From JAMXLO01 sp963776505 (GTDB taxonomy: Bacteria > Pseudomonadota > Alphaproteobacteria > Acetobacterales > Acetobacteraceae): 64,000 nt of DNA. The DNA lies in contig CAVZNH010000066.1 of assembly GCA_963776505.1 (NCBI GenBank), forward strand, positions 1-64,000. Reading direction: 5' to 3'. Made by a program: the position numbers and the translations under genes. Positions 17,678 to 26,603 of the stretch are shown here, in pieces. A model generated the notes under the pieces. That model was not told the DNA's origin. It did no database searches and saw only the letters and a list, made by a program, of their open reading frames with translations. The stretch's first letter is position 1. The number at the start of each line of letters is the position of its first letter.

Positions 17678-18643
17678 TCAGGTGATGCCGGCCGCGAGCT
17701 CGTCGACGATCGCCGCGGCCGGCATTTGCGATCGGACCAGTCCGACAGCGCCACCGGCGTAAAGCGCCATCTCTTCGGCGGCGCCGACCACTTCGCGTGT
17801 CGGCGCGCTGAAGTGGTAACGCGGAATGCTGCTGCCGTCGGCGCGTCTGGCGACGACATCCCCGTCGCCAGGCCGATCCGGTGCGCGCGGCTCGCCTGCC
17901 GCTTGCCACCGGGCAAGTGTGCCGTTTCTTAAGCTGCGGACCGGCGCATTCGGCCAGCCCACGTCATAGAGTGTCGAGTACACCGCATCGTCCCCGCTGC
18001 TTGCGAAGACACGCTCGCGATACACGCGATGGATGTTGGCCTCTTCGGCGGCCAGAAATCGCGTTCCCACCCACACCCCGTTTGCGCCCAGTGCCAGTGC
18101 CGCGGCCACGCCGCGTGCATCGGCGATGCCACCAGCGGCCAAGACAGGAACCGGCACCACCGCATCGACGACCTGCGGCAGCAACGCCATCAGCCCGAGT
18201 CCGCCTCGGACATGGCCACCTGCCTCGAACCCCTGCGCGACGATCAGATCGAACCCGGCCGCGGCGGACCGCTCCGCCTCTGCGATGGATCCGGCCACCT
18301 GTATGGCCAGCGCACCAGCCGCCTTCACCCGATCGACATACGCGCTGCCGTCGCCCCAGAAGAACGATACGGCAGCGACTTTGTGGGCGAGTGCGACCTC
18401 GAGCTTCGCCTCGATGGGAAAGTCCAGCACAAAGTTGACCCCGTATGGCCGAGAGGTCAGCGAAGCCATCCGCCGGAAGAGCGCGTCAAGCTGCTCAACG
18501 CTGCGCCAGGTACAGGCCAATTGCCCGAAGCCACCGGCCTCCGACACGGCCGCTGCGAGCTCAGGCGAGGCAACGCCGCCGATCGGGGCCTGGAAGATCG
18601 GTTTGCTGATCCCGAGGCGCTGCAAAGTGGGATGGAGATGCAT
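17678..18643 (-). CDS. Nitronate monooxygenase (2-nitropropane dioxygenase family)
   Basis: A 321-residue FMN-dependent TIM-barrel enzyme. It begins 'LGISKPIFQAPIGGVASPEL' and carries 'GFDLIVAQGFEAGGHVRGG' with the likely catalytic His of the GGH motif. 'VPVLAAGGIADARGVAAALA' and 'GANGVWVGTRFLAAEEA' form the phosphate-binding end of FMN. Family members oxidise toxic alkyl nitronates such as propionate-3-nitronate. It is first in a two-gene unit with the CMD-like protein and is divergent from an AraC-type regulator, which may control it. Confidence 0.9.
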   Translation of the reverse strand: MHLHPTLQRLGISKPIFQAPIGGVASPELAAAVSEAGGFGQLACTWRSVEQLDALFRRMASLTSRPYGVNFVLDFPIEAKLEVALAHKVAAVSFFWGDGSAYVDRVKAAGALAIQVAGSIAEAERSAAAGFDLIVAQGFEAGGHVRGGLGLMALLPQVVDAVVPVPVLAAGGIADARGVAAALALGANGVWVGTRFLAAEEANIHRVYRERVFASSGDDAVYSTLYDVGWPNAPVRSLRNGTLARWQAAGEPRAPDRPGDGDVVARRADGSSIPRYHFSAPTREVVGAAEEMALYAGGAVGLVRSQMPAAAIVDELAAGIT

Positions 18644-18705
18644 GCTGAGTGTCCCTCACTGTGACAGGGGCATGCTAGGTTGACCCGCGCACGTGCTGGG
18701 GCCAT

Positions 18706-19536
18706 TTGCCGACGCAAATGGGCCAAAACGCCGCCACGGCAGAGATGCAAGCGGCACCCGACGACGCACCACATTACCCGGATGTGGATCGAACGGTCGT
18801 CGCGGTGGCCAAGGAGTTTGCCGCCGGCTCGACGACCGGCCTGCACAGCCATGCGCGCGCGCAGTTCATCTTTGCGATCCGCGGGCTGATGGTGGCAACG
18901 ACGGATGCAGGCACCTGGCTCGTGCCACCGGCCTTCGCGTTGTGGCTGCCGGCCGGGATCAGCCACAACGTCGCAATGCATGGCGCCGTGTCGATGCGCA
19001 CCGCCTATCTGCGAGCCGAAGATGTATGTGACCTGCCGAGCGACTGCCGGATAGTGACCGTACCGCCACTGCTGGAAGCGGCTCTCGTCGCGCTGTCGGC
19101 GGAGCCGCCGGCGTACGACACGGCCGGCCGCGGCGGCCATCTTGCGTCACTGATCCTGGACGAGATCACGCGGGCTCCGACGACCCCGTTCGCACTGCCG
19201 GTGCCCGCTGACCGTCGCCTGCGCCGATTGGCCCAGCGGCTGATCGAGCATCCGGGCTCATCGCTCGACATCGACCATTGGGCTGATGAGGTTGGCGTGA
19301 GCCGGCGCACGCTGACGCGCGTGTTCCGCACGCAGACCGGGCTCTCCTTCGCAGCCTGGCGTCGCCGTCTGCGCCTCTTGCGCGGCGCCGCCCGTTGCGC
19401 GGACGGCGAGCCGCTCGCCCGTGTCGCCGCCGGTCTCGGCTACAACAGCCTCGCCGCTTTCCTGTCCATGGCGCGCCGCGAGCTGGGGACCGATTTCGCC
19501 CACCTTTGCAGTCCAGGGCCAGTGCCGCGACCCTAG
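18706..19536 (+). CDS. AraC-family transcription regulator (cupin sensor)
   Basis: About 276 residues. The N-terminal half is a cupin-like sensor ('GLHSHARAQFIFAIRGLMVA', 'WLVPPAFALWLPAGISHNV'). The C-terminal half has two AraC helix-turn-helix units ('LDIDHWADEVGVSRRTLTRV', then 'EPLARVAAGLGYNSLAAFLS' ending 'RRELGTDF'). Of the start candidates at 18706 and 18718, the spacing favours neither clearly. It is divergent from the nitronate monooxygenase / CMD genes, with 62 bp between, suggesting control of that unit. The inducer is unknown. Confidence 0.9.
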   Translation: MPTQMGQNAATAEMQAAPDDAPHYPDVDRTVVAVAKEFAAGSTTGLHSHARAQFIFAIRGLMVATTDAGTWLVPPAFALWLPAGISHNVAMHGAVSMRTAYLRAEDVCDLPSDCRIVTVPPLLEAALVALSAEPPAYDTAGRGGHLASLILDEITRAPTTPFALPVPADRRLRRLAQRLIEHPGSSLDIDHWADEVGVSRRTLTRVFRTQTGLSFAAWRRRLRLLRGAARCADGEPLARVAAGLGYNSLAAFLSMARRELGTDFAHLCSPGPVPRP

Positions 19537-19537
19537 A

Positions 19538-19580
19538 GCGTGATGACCGGAGGCGGAATCGCCGGAGGTCTGAATCACGC
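19538..19580. repeat. Hairpin-forming element after the AraC gene
   Basis: GCGTGAT (19538-19544) and ATCACGC (19574-19580) are exact reverse complements. Between them CCGGAGG occurs twice as a direct repeat. It lies just after the AraC stop codon. This could be an intergenic repeat unit or a weak terminator; only one copy is seen here. Confidence 0.35.
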
Positions 19581-19654
19581 GATCAAACCAAGAGTTAGCG
19601 CGGGGTGAGCTCGCCCTCGAGCGCTCATCCCGCGCTGAGGGACGCGACCAGCCG

Positions 19655-20173
19655 CTACAATGCCTTCTCGAAGTAAAATCGATTGATGCCGGCCCCAACA
19701 GTCTTGTTGCTCGTCGTCGCCGCCACTTCTTCGCGCACGAGCCGATAGCCCGCACTCCGGTAAAGCGACAGCGCTGCGTCCTGCAATTCCGACGTGCTCA
19801 GATCGAGCCTGAACATCTTGCGTCGCCTGCATTCATCCTCGGCAAACCGCAGCATCTTTCGCGCGATCCCTCGTCGTCGTGCGGCGGGATCAACGTACAT
19901 ACGCCGCAACTCCATCACTCCGTCGGCAATGCGCTCAAGACCGAACATGCCCAACAGGCGGTCTCCACCGATTGCTACCCAGAAGCCGCCATCCCGCTCC
20001 CCATAATAGTCAGCTATCCGATCGACTTCCTCGACCAATGATTGCGCAATGTACGCGTCGAACGCGTCACGCAGATGCGGCGGAGCGAGCAGCCGGTTCG
20101 CCGCGATGAACAGTGCCCGCACCTGCTTCGTGTCCTCCGGCACAAACGCGCGAACATTGACCTCGGTGTTCAA
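19655..20173 (-). CDS. GNAT-family N-acetyltransferase
   Basis: A 172-residue acetyltransferase fold. The acetyl-CoA-binding motif is 'MYVDPAARRRGIARKMLRFA' at about residues 92-111, preceded by the strand 'VMELRR'. It is followed by 'LDLSTSELQDAALSLYRSAG' and 'YRLVREE', the usual C-terminal GNAT pattern. It should transfer an acetyl group from acetyl-CoA to an unknown amine. The gene lies just downstream of a LysR-type regulator on the same strand, with a 19-bp gap. Confidence 0.87.
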   Translation of the reverse strand: MNTEVNVRAFVPEDTKQVRALFIAANRLLAPPHLRDAFDAYIAQSLVEEVDRIADYYGERDGGFWVAIGGDRLLGMFGLERIADGVMELRRMYVDPAARRRGIARKMLRFAEDECRRRKMFRLDLSTSELQDAALSLYRSAGYRLVREEVAATTSNKTVGAGINRFYFEKAL

Positions 20174-20192
20174 GTGGATGGTCCCCTGTTGC

Positions 20193-21114
20193 CTAAGTCA
20201 GCACCTCCGCCCCCTGTTCCAGCAGCACGCTGATCTCCCGCGTCTGCTCCACCAGAAAATCCATCACCACCCGCGTCCGCGGCGCCAGGTTGCGACGGGA
20301 AGGATAGACGATCTGCACCGGCACGCGCTGTGATGGATAGTCCTCCAGCAGCCGGAACAGCCGCCCGGCCCGCAGGTCGTCGATCAACTGGATCTCCGGC
20401 AGCGACGCGATGCCGTGGCCGGCGCGCGCCGCCCGATGCACCGCCTGGCTGTCATTGGCAATGAACGCGCCCGACACCCGCACGCTGATCGGGCCGTCCG
20501 CGCCGGTGAACCGCCACAGCTCCGGTTCCGGCGTGGCGTCATGGATCAGGCAGGTGTGCGCCGCCAGGTCCGCCGGCGTGGACGGCGCCCCGTGCCGCTC
20601 CAGATAAATCGGCGCAGCGACCACGGCCCGCCCCAGAAAGCCCACTCGGCGCGCCACCAGCGAGGCATCTGCGATCTCGCCCGTGCGGAACGCCAGGTCC
20701 AGCCGCTCCTCGACCATGTCGCTGTTCTGGTCGCGCATCACCAGTTCCACCGACAGGCCGGGATGGCGCGCCAATAGCACCGGCAGCGCGGGTCGCCAGG
20801 AACAGCCCACCCGCGACGGAGGTCCCCAGCCGAACCAGCCCTCGAGGCGCACCGCTCTGCCGTCCCAGCACCGTCTCCATCTCGTCGGCGCTCTCGAGCA
20901 AATGGCGGGCATGCGTCAGCAGCACCTGGCCGTCGTCGGTCAGGCTGAGTCGGCGGGTCGTGCGATGGAATAGACGCACATCGAAGTGCTGTTCCAACTG
21001 TGCGATCTGCCGCGTCACCGCCGACTGGCTCACGTGCGTCTCCCGCGCCACCGCCGTAAATGAGCTGGTCTCCGTCACCCGGACGAAAGCCCGCAAAGCA
21101 GCGATCAAGTCCAT
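20193..21114 (-). CDS. LysR-family transcription regulator, one frameshift
   Basis: The N-terminal winged helix-turn-helix is clear: 'FVRVTETSSFTAVARETHVS' and 'SAVTRQIAQLEQHFDVRLFH' at about residues 11-52. A single indel near 20790 changes frame just after 'GLFLATR'. The substrate-binding domain then continues 'LPVLLARHPGLSVELVMRDQ', 'EERLDLAFRTGEIADASLVA' and ends 'VMDFLVEQTREISVLLEQG'. Corrected, it gives about 305 residues, normal for the CrgA/DsdC-like LysR group. Targets are unknown; the upstream divergent gene encodes a small exported protein. Confidence 0.85.
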
Positions 21115-21285
21115 TATTCCCTCAGTTTACGCAAAGATGAATTCCAGGAAAGCTGGATTATTTTCCCCAGGCAAGAGGTCTATCTCACGGCCATCGCAAG
21201 ACGGACAACACCCTGACCTTCCGCCGGGCGAACCAGTTGCCAACGGACCCGCCAATGTGACGGGACCGACAAGAGGAGAGAGACC

Positions 21286-21554
21286 ATGAAGACCATGATC
21301 CTTGCCACCGCCGCCGTGCTGGCGCTTCGGCGTCGGCTCCGCCTTTGCCGGTGATGGCGATGGCCCCGCTGCCAACACTGTCGTTCACCGAACTCCCTGG
21401 CGTGATCGCCCAGGCTCAGGTCGGACAGAGCGCCCAGCCGCATACGCTCAGCAACCAGGCGACGGGCAATCCGACCGCCGCGTTCGTGACGACAAGCCGC
21501 AGCAGCGGAACCTGGCTATTCGCGCCCAACCCCAACCAGGGTGGCAACAGCTAA
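21286..21554 (+). CDS. Small exported protein of unknown function, two frameshifts
   Basis: A strong AGAGGAGAGAGACC ribosome site precedes ATG 21286. The N-terminus MKTMILATAAVLAL starts in frame 1. One extra base near 21328 leads to frame 2, 'GVGSAFAGDGDGPAANT', completing a signal peptide ending AFA. Another extra base near 21382 leads to frame 3, 'SFTELPGVIAQAQVGQSAQP' and then 'SGTWLFAPNPNQGGNS' with stop at 21554. Joined, the product is about 89 residues, exported and low-complexity. The signal peptide, ribosome site and downstream terminator make it a likely real gene. I do not recognise a domain. Confidence 0.55.
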
Positions 21555-21582
21555 CCACGCAGTCGCCGCGGACGCGAAAGGG

Positions 21583-21607
21583 GGCCGGCCCAGTGCCGGC
21601 CTTCTTC
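21583..21607 (+). terminator. Rho-independent terminator-like hairpin
   Basis: GGCCGGC (21583-21589) and GCCGGCC (21595-21601) form a perfect 7-bp stem with a 5-base loop, followed by TTCTTC. It sits between the small exported-protein gene (+) and the converging GMC dehydrogenase gene (-) and could serve the former. Confidence 0.6.
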
Positions 21608-21627
21608 GCGTCCAGCCGCCCCGGTGC

Positions 21628-23232
21628 CTACGCCGCCCGCAGGATCATGTCGGCGCCCTTCTCGCCGATCATGATGGCAGTGGCATTGGTGTTCCCCGAC
21701 ACGACCGTCGGCATGATCGAGGCATCGATCACGCGCAACCGATCCATGCCCTTCACCCGCAGCGACGCATCCACCACCGCCATCGGGCCAGGCCCCATCA
21801 TGCAGGTGCTGGTCTGATGGAACGTCGTGCCCGCGGTGTTGCGTACATGGTTCAGCAGGTCCTCGTCTGACGTCGCCTGCGGGCCAGGCAGGTATTCCTC
21901 GGTGACGTATTGCCGCATTGCCGCGGTGGCGAAGATGCGGCGCGACACCTTCAGCCCCGCCACCATCGTGTCCTTGTCGGCCTGCGTCGCAAGATAGTTC
22001 GGCTGGATCGCCGGCGGCTTCGCCGGATCGGACGAGGTGATGCGCAGCCAGCCGCGGCTCTCCGGTCGGCAAGGGATCGCAACCAGCGTGCAGCCGGGAA
22101 AGCTGTGCATGGCGTCGCCGGTCTTCTCCGAACTGCCCGCAAGGAACTGGTACTGCACATCGGGCGAAGCCAGCTCCGGCCGCGTGCGAACGAACAGCCC
22201 CATCGGCCCGGCACCCGTCATCAGCGCTCCCTTCATCGAGAGGATGTACTGCAAGCCGTGGTGAATGCGGCGCAGCCAACTGTGGTACACCTCGTTCATC
22301 GTCCACACCTCGGACGCGCAGCGGTAGATGACACGGCCGCCGCAGTGGTCCTGCAGGTTCTCGCCAACGCCAGGCAGATCGTGCACCACATCGATGCCGT
22401 GCTGCTGCAACAGCGCGCCCGGCCCGATACCGGAAAGCTGCAGCAACTGCGGCGAGTTGATCGCCCCGCCCGCAAGCAGCACTTCACGCCGCGCGCGCAC
22501 CTGACGAATGGCACCGTCCTGGCTGAACTCGACGCCGACCGCGCGTTTGCCTTCGGTCAGCACGCGATGCGCCAGAGCACGGACCTCCACCTTCAGGTTG
22601 GGCCGGCTGAGCACCGGCTTCAGGTACCCCGCCGCGGTCGAACAACGTCGCCGGTTGCGCACCGTGAGCTGCAGCGGACCAACACCTTCCTGCTCCGCGC
22701 CGTTGAAGTCGCGGTTGTACGGATAGCCCGCCTGCTTCGCACCTTCGACGAACGCGTCATGCAGCGGATGATCGGTACGCAGATCGGACACTGCGAGCGG
22801 TCCACCCTTGCCGTGGAACTCGTCCTCGCCGTGCTCCTGGTCCTCCGACTTGCGGAAGTACGGCAGCACATCGTCATACGACCATCCGGCATTGCCGAGC
22901 TGTCGCCACAGGTCGAAGTCCTGCTTCTGGCCACGGATGTAGATCAGGCCGTTGATCGACGACGACCCGCCGAGCACCTTGCCGCGGGGCAGCGGAACGC
23001 GACGGTTGTTGAATTCCGGCACCGGCTCCGATTCGAATTGCCATGCGACCTTCGGATTGTAGATGTTGCGAAAGAACCCCGCGGGGATGTGGATCCAGAG
23101 ATCGCGATCCTTGCCTCCGGCCTCCAACAGCAGCACGGTGGTCTTGCCATCGGCGGTCAGGCGATTGGCCAGCACGCAGCCAGCCGAGCCTGCGCCCACA
23201 ACGATAAAGTCGAACTCCTGGGCCTCTGCCAC
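21628..23232 (-). CDS. GMC-family FAD-dependent dehydrogenase (choline/alcohol dehydrogenase-like)
   Basis: About 534 residues, intact. The FAD-binding Rossmann motif is 'IVVGAGSAGCVLANRL' at the N-terminus. 'RGKVLGGSSSINGLIYIRGQ' is GMC signature 1 and 'INSPQLLQLSGIGP' is signature 2. The active-site region is 'TTFHQTSTCMMG' and 'VVSGNTNATAIMIGEKGAD'. I use the GTG at 23232 because AGAGGG lies about 8 bases upstream; an ATG at 23304 would add an unconserved extension. Similar enzymes oxidise aliphatic alcohols or choline. It is a paralogue of the gene at 1561. Divergent from a TauE/SafE exporter gene. Confidence 0.92.
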   Translation of the reverse strand: MAEAQEFDFIVVGAGSAGCVLANRLTADGKTTVLLLEAGGKDRDLWIHIPAGFFRNIYNPKVAWQFESEPVPEFNNRRVPLPRGKVLGGSSSINGLIYIRGQKQDFDLWRQLGNAGWSYDDVLPYFRKSEDQEHGEDEFHGKGGPLAVSDLRTDHPLHDAFVEGAKQAGYPYNRDFNGAEQEGVGPLQLTVRNRRRCSTAAGYLKPVLSRPNLKVEVRALAHRVLTEGKRAVGVEFSQDGAIRQVRARREVLLAGGAINSPQLLQLSGIGPGALLQQHGIDVVHDLPGVGENLQDHCGGRVIYRCASEVWTMNEVYHSWLRRIHHGLQYILSMKGALMTGAGPMGLFVRTRPELASPDVQYQFLAGSSEKTGDAMHSFPGCTLVAIPCRPESRGWLRITSSDPAKPPAIQPNYLATQADKDTMVAGLKVSRRIFATAAMRQYVTEEYLPGPQATSDEDLLNHVRNTAGTTFHQTSTCMMGPGPMAVVDASLRVKGMDRLRVIDASIMPTVVSGNTNATAIMIGEKGADMILRAA

Positions 23233-23352
23233 AGCATTTCCCTCTGATTTCCTGTCTGCCGTGACGATGCCGCCAAATCGGGCACTCTGCCAATCCGCCC
23301 GCATTGACCGAGATCAAGGCATCGCCCCGCGCTTGGTGATGGTAATGCACCG

Positions 23353-24117
23353 ATGCCACCGAGTTTCACCGATGTCGCGCTGTTCGCCGCCGGCTTCATA
23401 AGCTGGGTGATCAGCACGCTCGCGGCCGGTGGTGGTAGTGTGCTCATTGTTGTCGCGGTCGCGGCGATCCTGCGCGGCCAGGCGATCGCGCCCGTGGTGA
23501 CGATGACCAGCGTGCTTGCCAGTCCGGCACGCATGATCCTGCTGTGGCGCTGGATCGACTGGCGCGTGGTGCGCTGGTACCTGCCCGGCGCAACCGCCGG
23601 CGCGCTGCTCGGCAGCTTTGTGTTCAGCCGGGTCGGCACGCAGTGGCTGCAGGTCCTACTCGCGCTGTTCCTGATCAGCACCGCCTGGCAATACCGGATG
23701 GGCGCGCGTCCGCGCTCGTTCCCGATGCCTTTGCCGTGGTTTGTCCCGGTATCCTTCGTTTCGGGTTTGACATCTGCCGTGGTGGGCGCCAGCGGGCTGC
23801 TGGTGAACCCTTTCTACCTCAACCATGGGCTGATGAAGGAGGCGCTGCTGGCAACGCGCGCGGTGAATTCGCTCGCGATTCAACTCGTAAAGATCGGCGC
23901 CTACGTCATGTTCGGCGTGCTGTACTGGCGCCTCGCCCGCCACGGCTTGGTGGCCGGCGCAGGTGCGGTCGTGGCGATCTGGCTTGCCAATCCTTGGCTT
24001 CGACAACTTACCTCGTATCGCTTCCGACAGTTTGCCGTGGTGGTCATGCTGTTCGGCGGTCTGCTTATCCTGTGGCAGCAGCGCGCGTTCATCATTGCGA
24101 CCCTGGTCGGGGGCTAG
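23353..24117 (+). CDS. TauE/SafE-family anion exporter (sulfite exporter type)
   Basis: A 254-residue integral membrane protein with about 7-8 hydrophobic helices. 'FAAGFISWVISTLAAGGGSV' in the first helix and the repeat-like 'PVSFVSGLTSAVVGASGLLV' at about residues 136-155 are the paired Gly-rich motifs of the TauE/SafE family. Family members export sulfite or sulfoacetate, or are unassigned. Its stop overlaps the end of the convergent MetE-like gene by 4 bases. No sulfur-metabolism gene is directly linked apart from that one. Confidence 0.87.
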   Translation: MPPSFTDVALFAAGFISWVISTLAAGGGSVLIVVAVAAILRGQAIAPVVTMTSVLASPARMILLWRWIDWRVVRWYLPGATAGALLGSFVFSRVGTQWLQVLLALFLISTAWQYRMGARPRSFPMPLPWFVPVSFVSGLTSAVVGASGLLVNPFYLNHGLMKEALLATRAVNSLAIQLVKIGAYVMFGVLYWRLARHGLVAGAGAVVAIWLANPWLRQLTSYRFRQFAVVVMLFGGLLILWQQRAFIIATLVGG

Positions 24118-25277
24118 AACAGCCGCTGCGACGCCATGCGCGCCCCTTCGCTGAGTGCCGCCAGCTTCGCCCACACCACATCCTCGGCAACGCGGCGCTG
24201 ACCCGCGGAAGTATCGAACCCGCAATCCGTCCCAGCCAGCACGCGCTGCGGATCGCCCACCGCCTCGGCCACGCGCTCGATGCGTTCGGCGATGGTCTTC
24301 GGATGCTCGACAAAATTGGTGACGCTGTCGATCACTCCCGCGACAATGACCTGATCGGCATCGAGCGGAAAGTCGCGCAGCACCGCGTATTCGTGCGCAT
24401 GACGCGGATTGGCGAACGGCAGCACAAAGCCCCCGACATTGAGCTTGCGCAGGATCGGCATGATCTCATGCAGCTCCACATCGCAATCATGCGGCCCTTC
24501 GTAATTGCCCCAGCACGCATGCAGCCGCACGCGGTCGCGCGGTATGTTGACCAGCGCGGCATTGATGGTGGCAACGACGCGATCGACGAATCCGAGAAAA
24601 TCGCCGAGCGGTCGATGCTGATAGGAAATGTGCCGTTCCATCGCGAGATCCGGGCAATCGAGCTGCAGCAGGAAGCCGTGCTTGACGATGGTTTCGTATT
24701 CCACGCGCAGCGCCTCGCCGAGCGCCTCGAGGTACGCGATTTCGCTCGGATAGTGGTCGTTGCGCAGTGCCGCGGCGACAATGCCGGGTGACGGTGCGGT
24801 GAGGAACGGCTCGACAAACGGATTGTGCTGCGCATCGAGCGCCGCGCGAAAGTCAGTGCATTCGGTCTCGATGGCGGCGCGGTCGAGATAGCGCACGTCG
24901 CCGATCGCGGTCGGAATTTCCGCGCGACTGGACACCTGCTGCACGTGCTGCTGTTCGCGCGCCATGGCTGCCTTGTAGTCGGGATAGCGTTCGACATCGG
25001 CGCGTGGCATCCGCGTCCAGGCGCCACCGAATCCGCTCATCCGCGAACGAACGTAGAGGAAGAACGCCTCCCGCTGCTGTTCGCCGTTGTTGCCGACGTC
25101 GATGCCCGCCTCGCGCTGCTTGCGCACAACGTGGTCCAGCGCCGCACGCCCGGCCTCGGCAAGTTGTGCATCGACCGGTTCGCCGCGGCCCTTCGCGATA
25201 TAGAGCTGCACAAGCTCCGCAGGCCGCGGCAGACTGCCGGTGTGCGTGGTCAGGATGCGGCCGTCGCTGGTATGCAT
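24114..25277 (-). CDS. Cobalamin-independent methionine synthase (MetE) C-terminal-domain-like protein
   Basis: A 387-residue protein, TIM-barrel type, corresponding only to the catalytic C-terminal half of MetE. Visible features: 'LTTHTGSLPRP' at the N-terminus, 'LQLDCPDLAM', zinc-site candidates in 'LHACWGNYEG' (His/Cys), and 'VLAGTDCGFDTSAGQ' (Cys). The N-terminal folate-binding half of MetE is absent, so its methyl donor is probably not methyltetrahydropteroylpolyglutamate. Related stand-alone proteins are often called 5-methyltetrahydropteroyltriglutamate-homocysteine methyltransferase-like. The start at 25277 has GAGGAAACGCC before it. Confidence 0.85.
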   Translation of the reverse strand: MHTSDGRILTTHTGSLPRPAELVQLYIAKGRGEPVDAQLAEAGRAALDHVVRKQREAGIDVGNNGEQQREAFFLYVRSRMSGFGGAWTRMPRADVERYPDYKAAMAREQQHVQQVSSRAEIPTAIGDVRYLDRAAIETECTDFRAALDAQHNPFVEPFLTAPSPGIVAAALRNDHYPSEIAYLEALGEALRVEYETIVKHGFLLQLDCPDLAMERHISYQHRPLGDFLGFVDRVVATINAALVNIPRDRVRLHACWGNYEGPHDCDVELHEIMPILRKLNVGGFVLPFANPRHAHEYAVLRDFPLDADQVIVAGVIDSVTNFVEHPKTIAERIERVAEAVGDPQRVLAGTDCGFDTSAGQRRVAEDVVWAKLAALSEGARMASQRLF

Positions 25278-25331
25278 GGCGTTTCCTCGCTCCATTCGTT
25301 GGTCCCGGACCACTGTCGCGGACCCGACCCT

Positions 25332-25378
25332 GTCATTGCGAAGAGCGTAGCGGTCCCGGAGTGATCCGGGAAGCAATC
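25332..25378. repeat. REP-like intergenic repeat (GTCATTGCG...AGCAATCGC)
   Basis: The segment begins GTCATTGCGAAGAGCG and ends GAAGCAATCGCC, with CCCGGAGTGATCCGGG in the middle able to form a hairpin. A second, partly matching copy is at 44114-44148. This is the layout of the short GTCATTGCGA...AGCAATC palindromic repeats common in alphaproteobacterial intergenic regions. It lies between the MetE-like gene start and the peptidoglycan-binding protein gene. Confidence 0.6.
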
Positions 25379-25418
25379 GCCACGGAATTACGCCCGACTG
25401 GCGAAGCCGCCGCCGCGT

Positions 25419-25976
25419 CTACCGATACGCCAAGGCGTCCGGCGCGAGGCCCATAGCTGTGATCGTCGAAGGCCCAAGCTGCCCGTCCGGCTGCAGCCCC
25501 CGCCCGCGCTGGAAATTCTCGATCGCGACCTGCGTCCCCTCGCCCCACACGCCATCGACCGCACCGCCATAGAAGCCCAGCGTCCGCAGCCGCGCCTGCA
25601 CCGCCCGCACCGACCCTGGCAGCAGATGGTCCACCGGCGGCGCAGGTGGCGCCGGCGCGGTAACCGGAGTGGCCAACAATCCATTGGGGTCAAGGCCGAG
25701 TGTCGCGGCCGTCGCCTGATTGAGCTGGCCGGTGACCTGCAATTGGTGCGCCTGCTGGAAACGCTCCAGCGCCGCCTGGCTGTCAGCGCCCCAAATGCCG
25801 TCAATGCGGCCAGTGTAGACGCCCGCCTGGCTCAGCTTGCCCTGGACGCTCTGCACCGCCGGCCCCGGCAACGGCTGCACATACGCGAGCGGCGGCGGTG
25901 TCTGCTGCGCCGCGACAGGCAGGACCGACACTGCCGCAAGCCCCAGGCTGCCGGCCAAAATCGCTGAATACCGCAT
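25419..25976 (-). CDS. Exported protein with two peptidoglycan-binding (PG_binding_1) domains
   Basis: About 185 residues. The signal peptide 'MRYSAILAGSLGLAAVSVLP' ends near VAAQ. Two PG_binding_1 repeats follow: 'SVQGKLSQAGVYTGRIDGIW' with 'ADSQAALERFQQAHQL', and 'AVQARLRTLGFYGGAVDGVW' with 'EGTQVAIENFQRGRGLQPDG'. They are linked by a Pro/Ala-rich segment. No catalytic domain is present, so it probably anchors to or senses cell wall in the periplasm. The start is supported by GGAGAAGGAACG upstream. A GNAT gene precedes it on the same strand, 57 bp upstream. Confidence 0.9.
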   Translation of the reverse strand: MRYSAILAGSLGLAAVSVLPVAAQQTPPPLAYVQPLPGPAVQSVQGKLSQAGVYTGRIDGIWGADSQAALERFQQAHQLQVTGQLNQATAATLGLDPNGLLATPVTAPAPPAPPVDHLLPGSVRAVQARLRTLGFYGGAVDGVWGEGTQVAIENFQRGRGLQPDGQLGPSTITAMGLAPDALAYR

Positions 25977-26032
25977 CGGATACGTTCCTTCTCCCGTTCG
26001 GGACAGAGAACGTCGAACAATCCAAACGGTTC

Positions 26033-26603
26033 TCAGGACTCCTGCGGCGAGGCCGCCAACAATCGCTCGATCGGGTCCCACACGAACGCGGTCTGCGGCA
26101 CCTTCTCGCCGGCGAACTGGATCAGCGCCTCGGCCACCGGCTTGCCGCGCAGCCGCTGGTAGAACCACCGGCTCGGGTTCTCGCGCAGCACCCACAGGAA
26201 GCACGACTTGCAGCCGATCTCGGCCAGATACCCGCCAGCCGCACGCATCAGCTTGCGGCCCACGCCACGGTCGCGCCAGTCGTCCAGCACGTAGAGCGTC
26301 TCCACCTCGCCTTCACCCAGGCGCCGGATAAACTCGCTGCCGCGCGCGCGCCCGGCCGTGGCAAAGCCCACGATGCGCGAGCCCGAGCCAGGAGGCACGT
26401 CAGTACCCGGATGCGGAGGCCACGAACACGCCGGTGGACGACGACCGGATCGCCGCGTCGTAATGCGCGGCTTGCCGCGGCACCGAGAGGCGCGCCAGGA
26501 AACTGTCGGGCAAAATACCAGGATACGTGCTGCGCCAGGCCGACACGTGCACCGCCCCGATCGAGATTGCGTCGGCCGGCCGGGCGCGGCGAACGCTGAT
26601 CAT
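26033..26603 (-). CDS. GNAT-family N-acetyltransferase, one frameshift
   Basis: The N-terminal part (26603 to about 26400) reads 'MISVRRARPADAISIGAVHV' and then 'SAWRSTYPGILPDSFLARLS', a typical GNAT opening. An indel near 26400 follows 'VFVASASGY'. The rest in the new frame reads 'RIVGFATAGRA', 'VETLYVLDDWRDRGVGRKLM' (acetyl-CoA-binding motif) and 'CFLWVLRENPSRWFYQRLRG', ending before 26033. Corrected length is about 190 residues. It starts inside the last codons of rsmB (4-base overlap at 26600-26603), so the two are probably co-transcribed. The substrate is unknown. Confidence 0.82.

Noticed and set aside
21910..23247. 445-codon open frame antisense to the second GMC dehydrogenase
   Set aside because: A shadow frame; the opposite strand has all GMC signatures.
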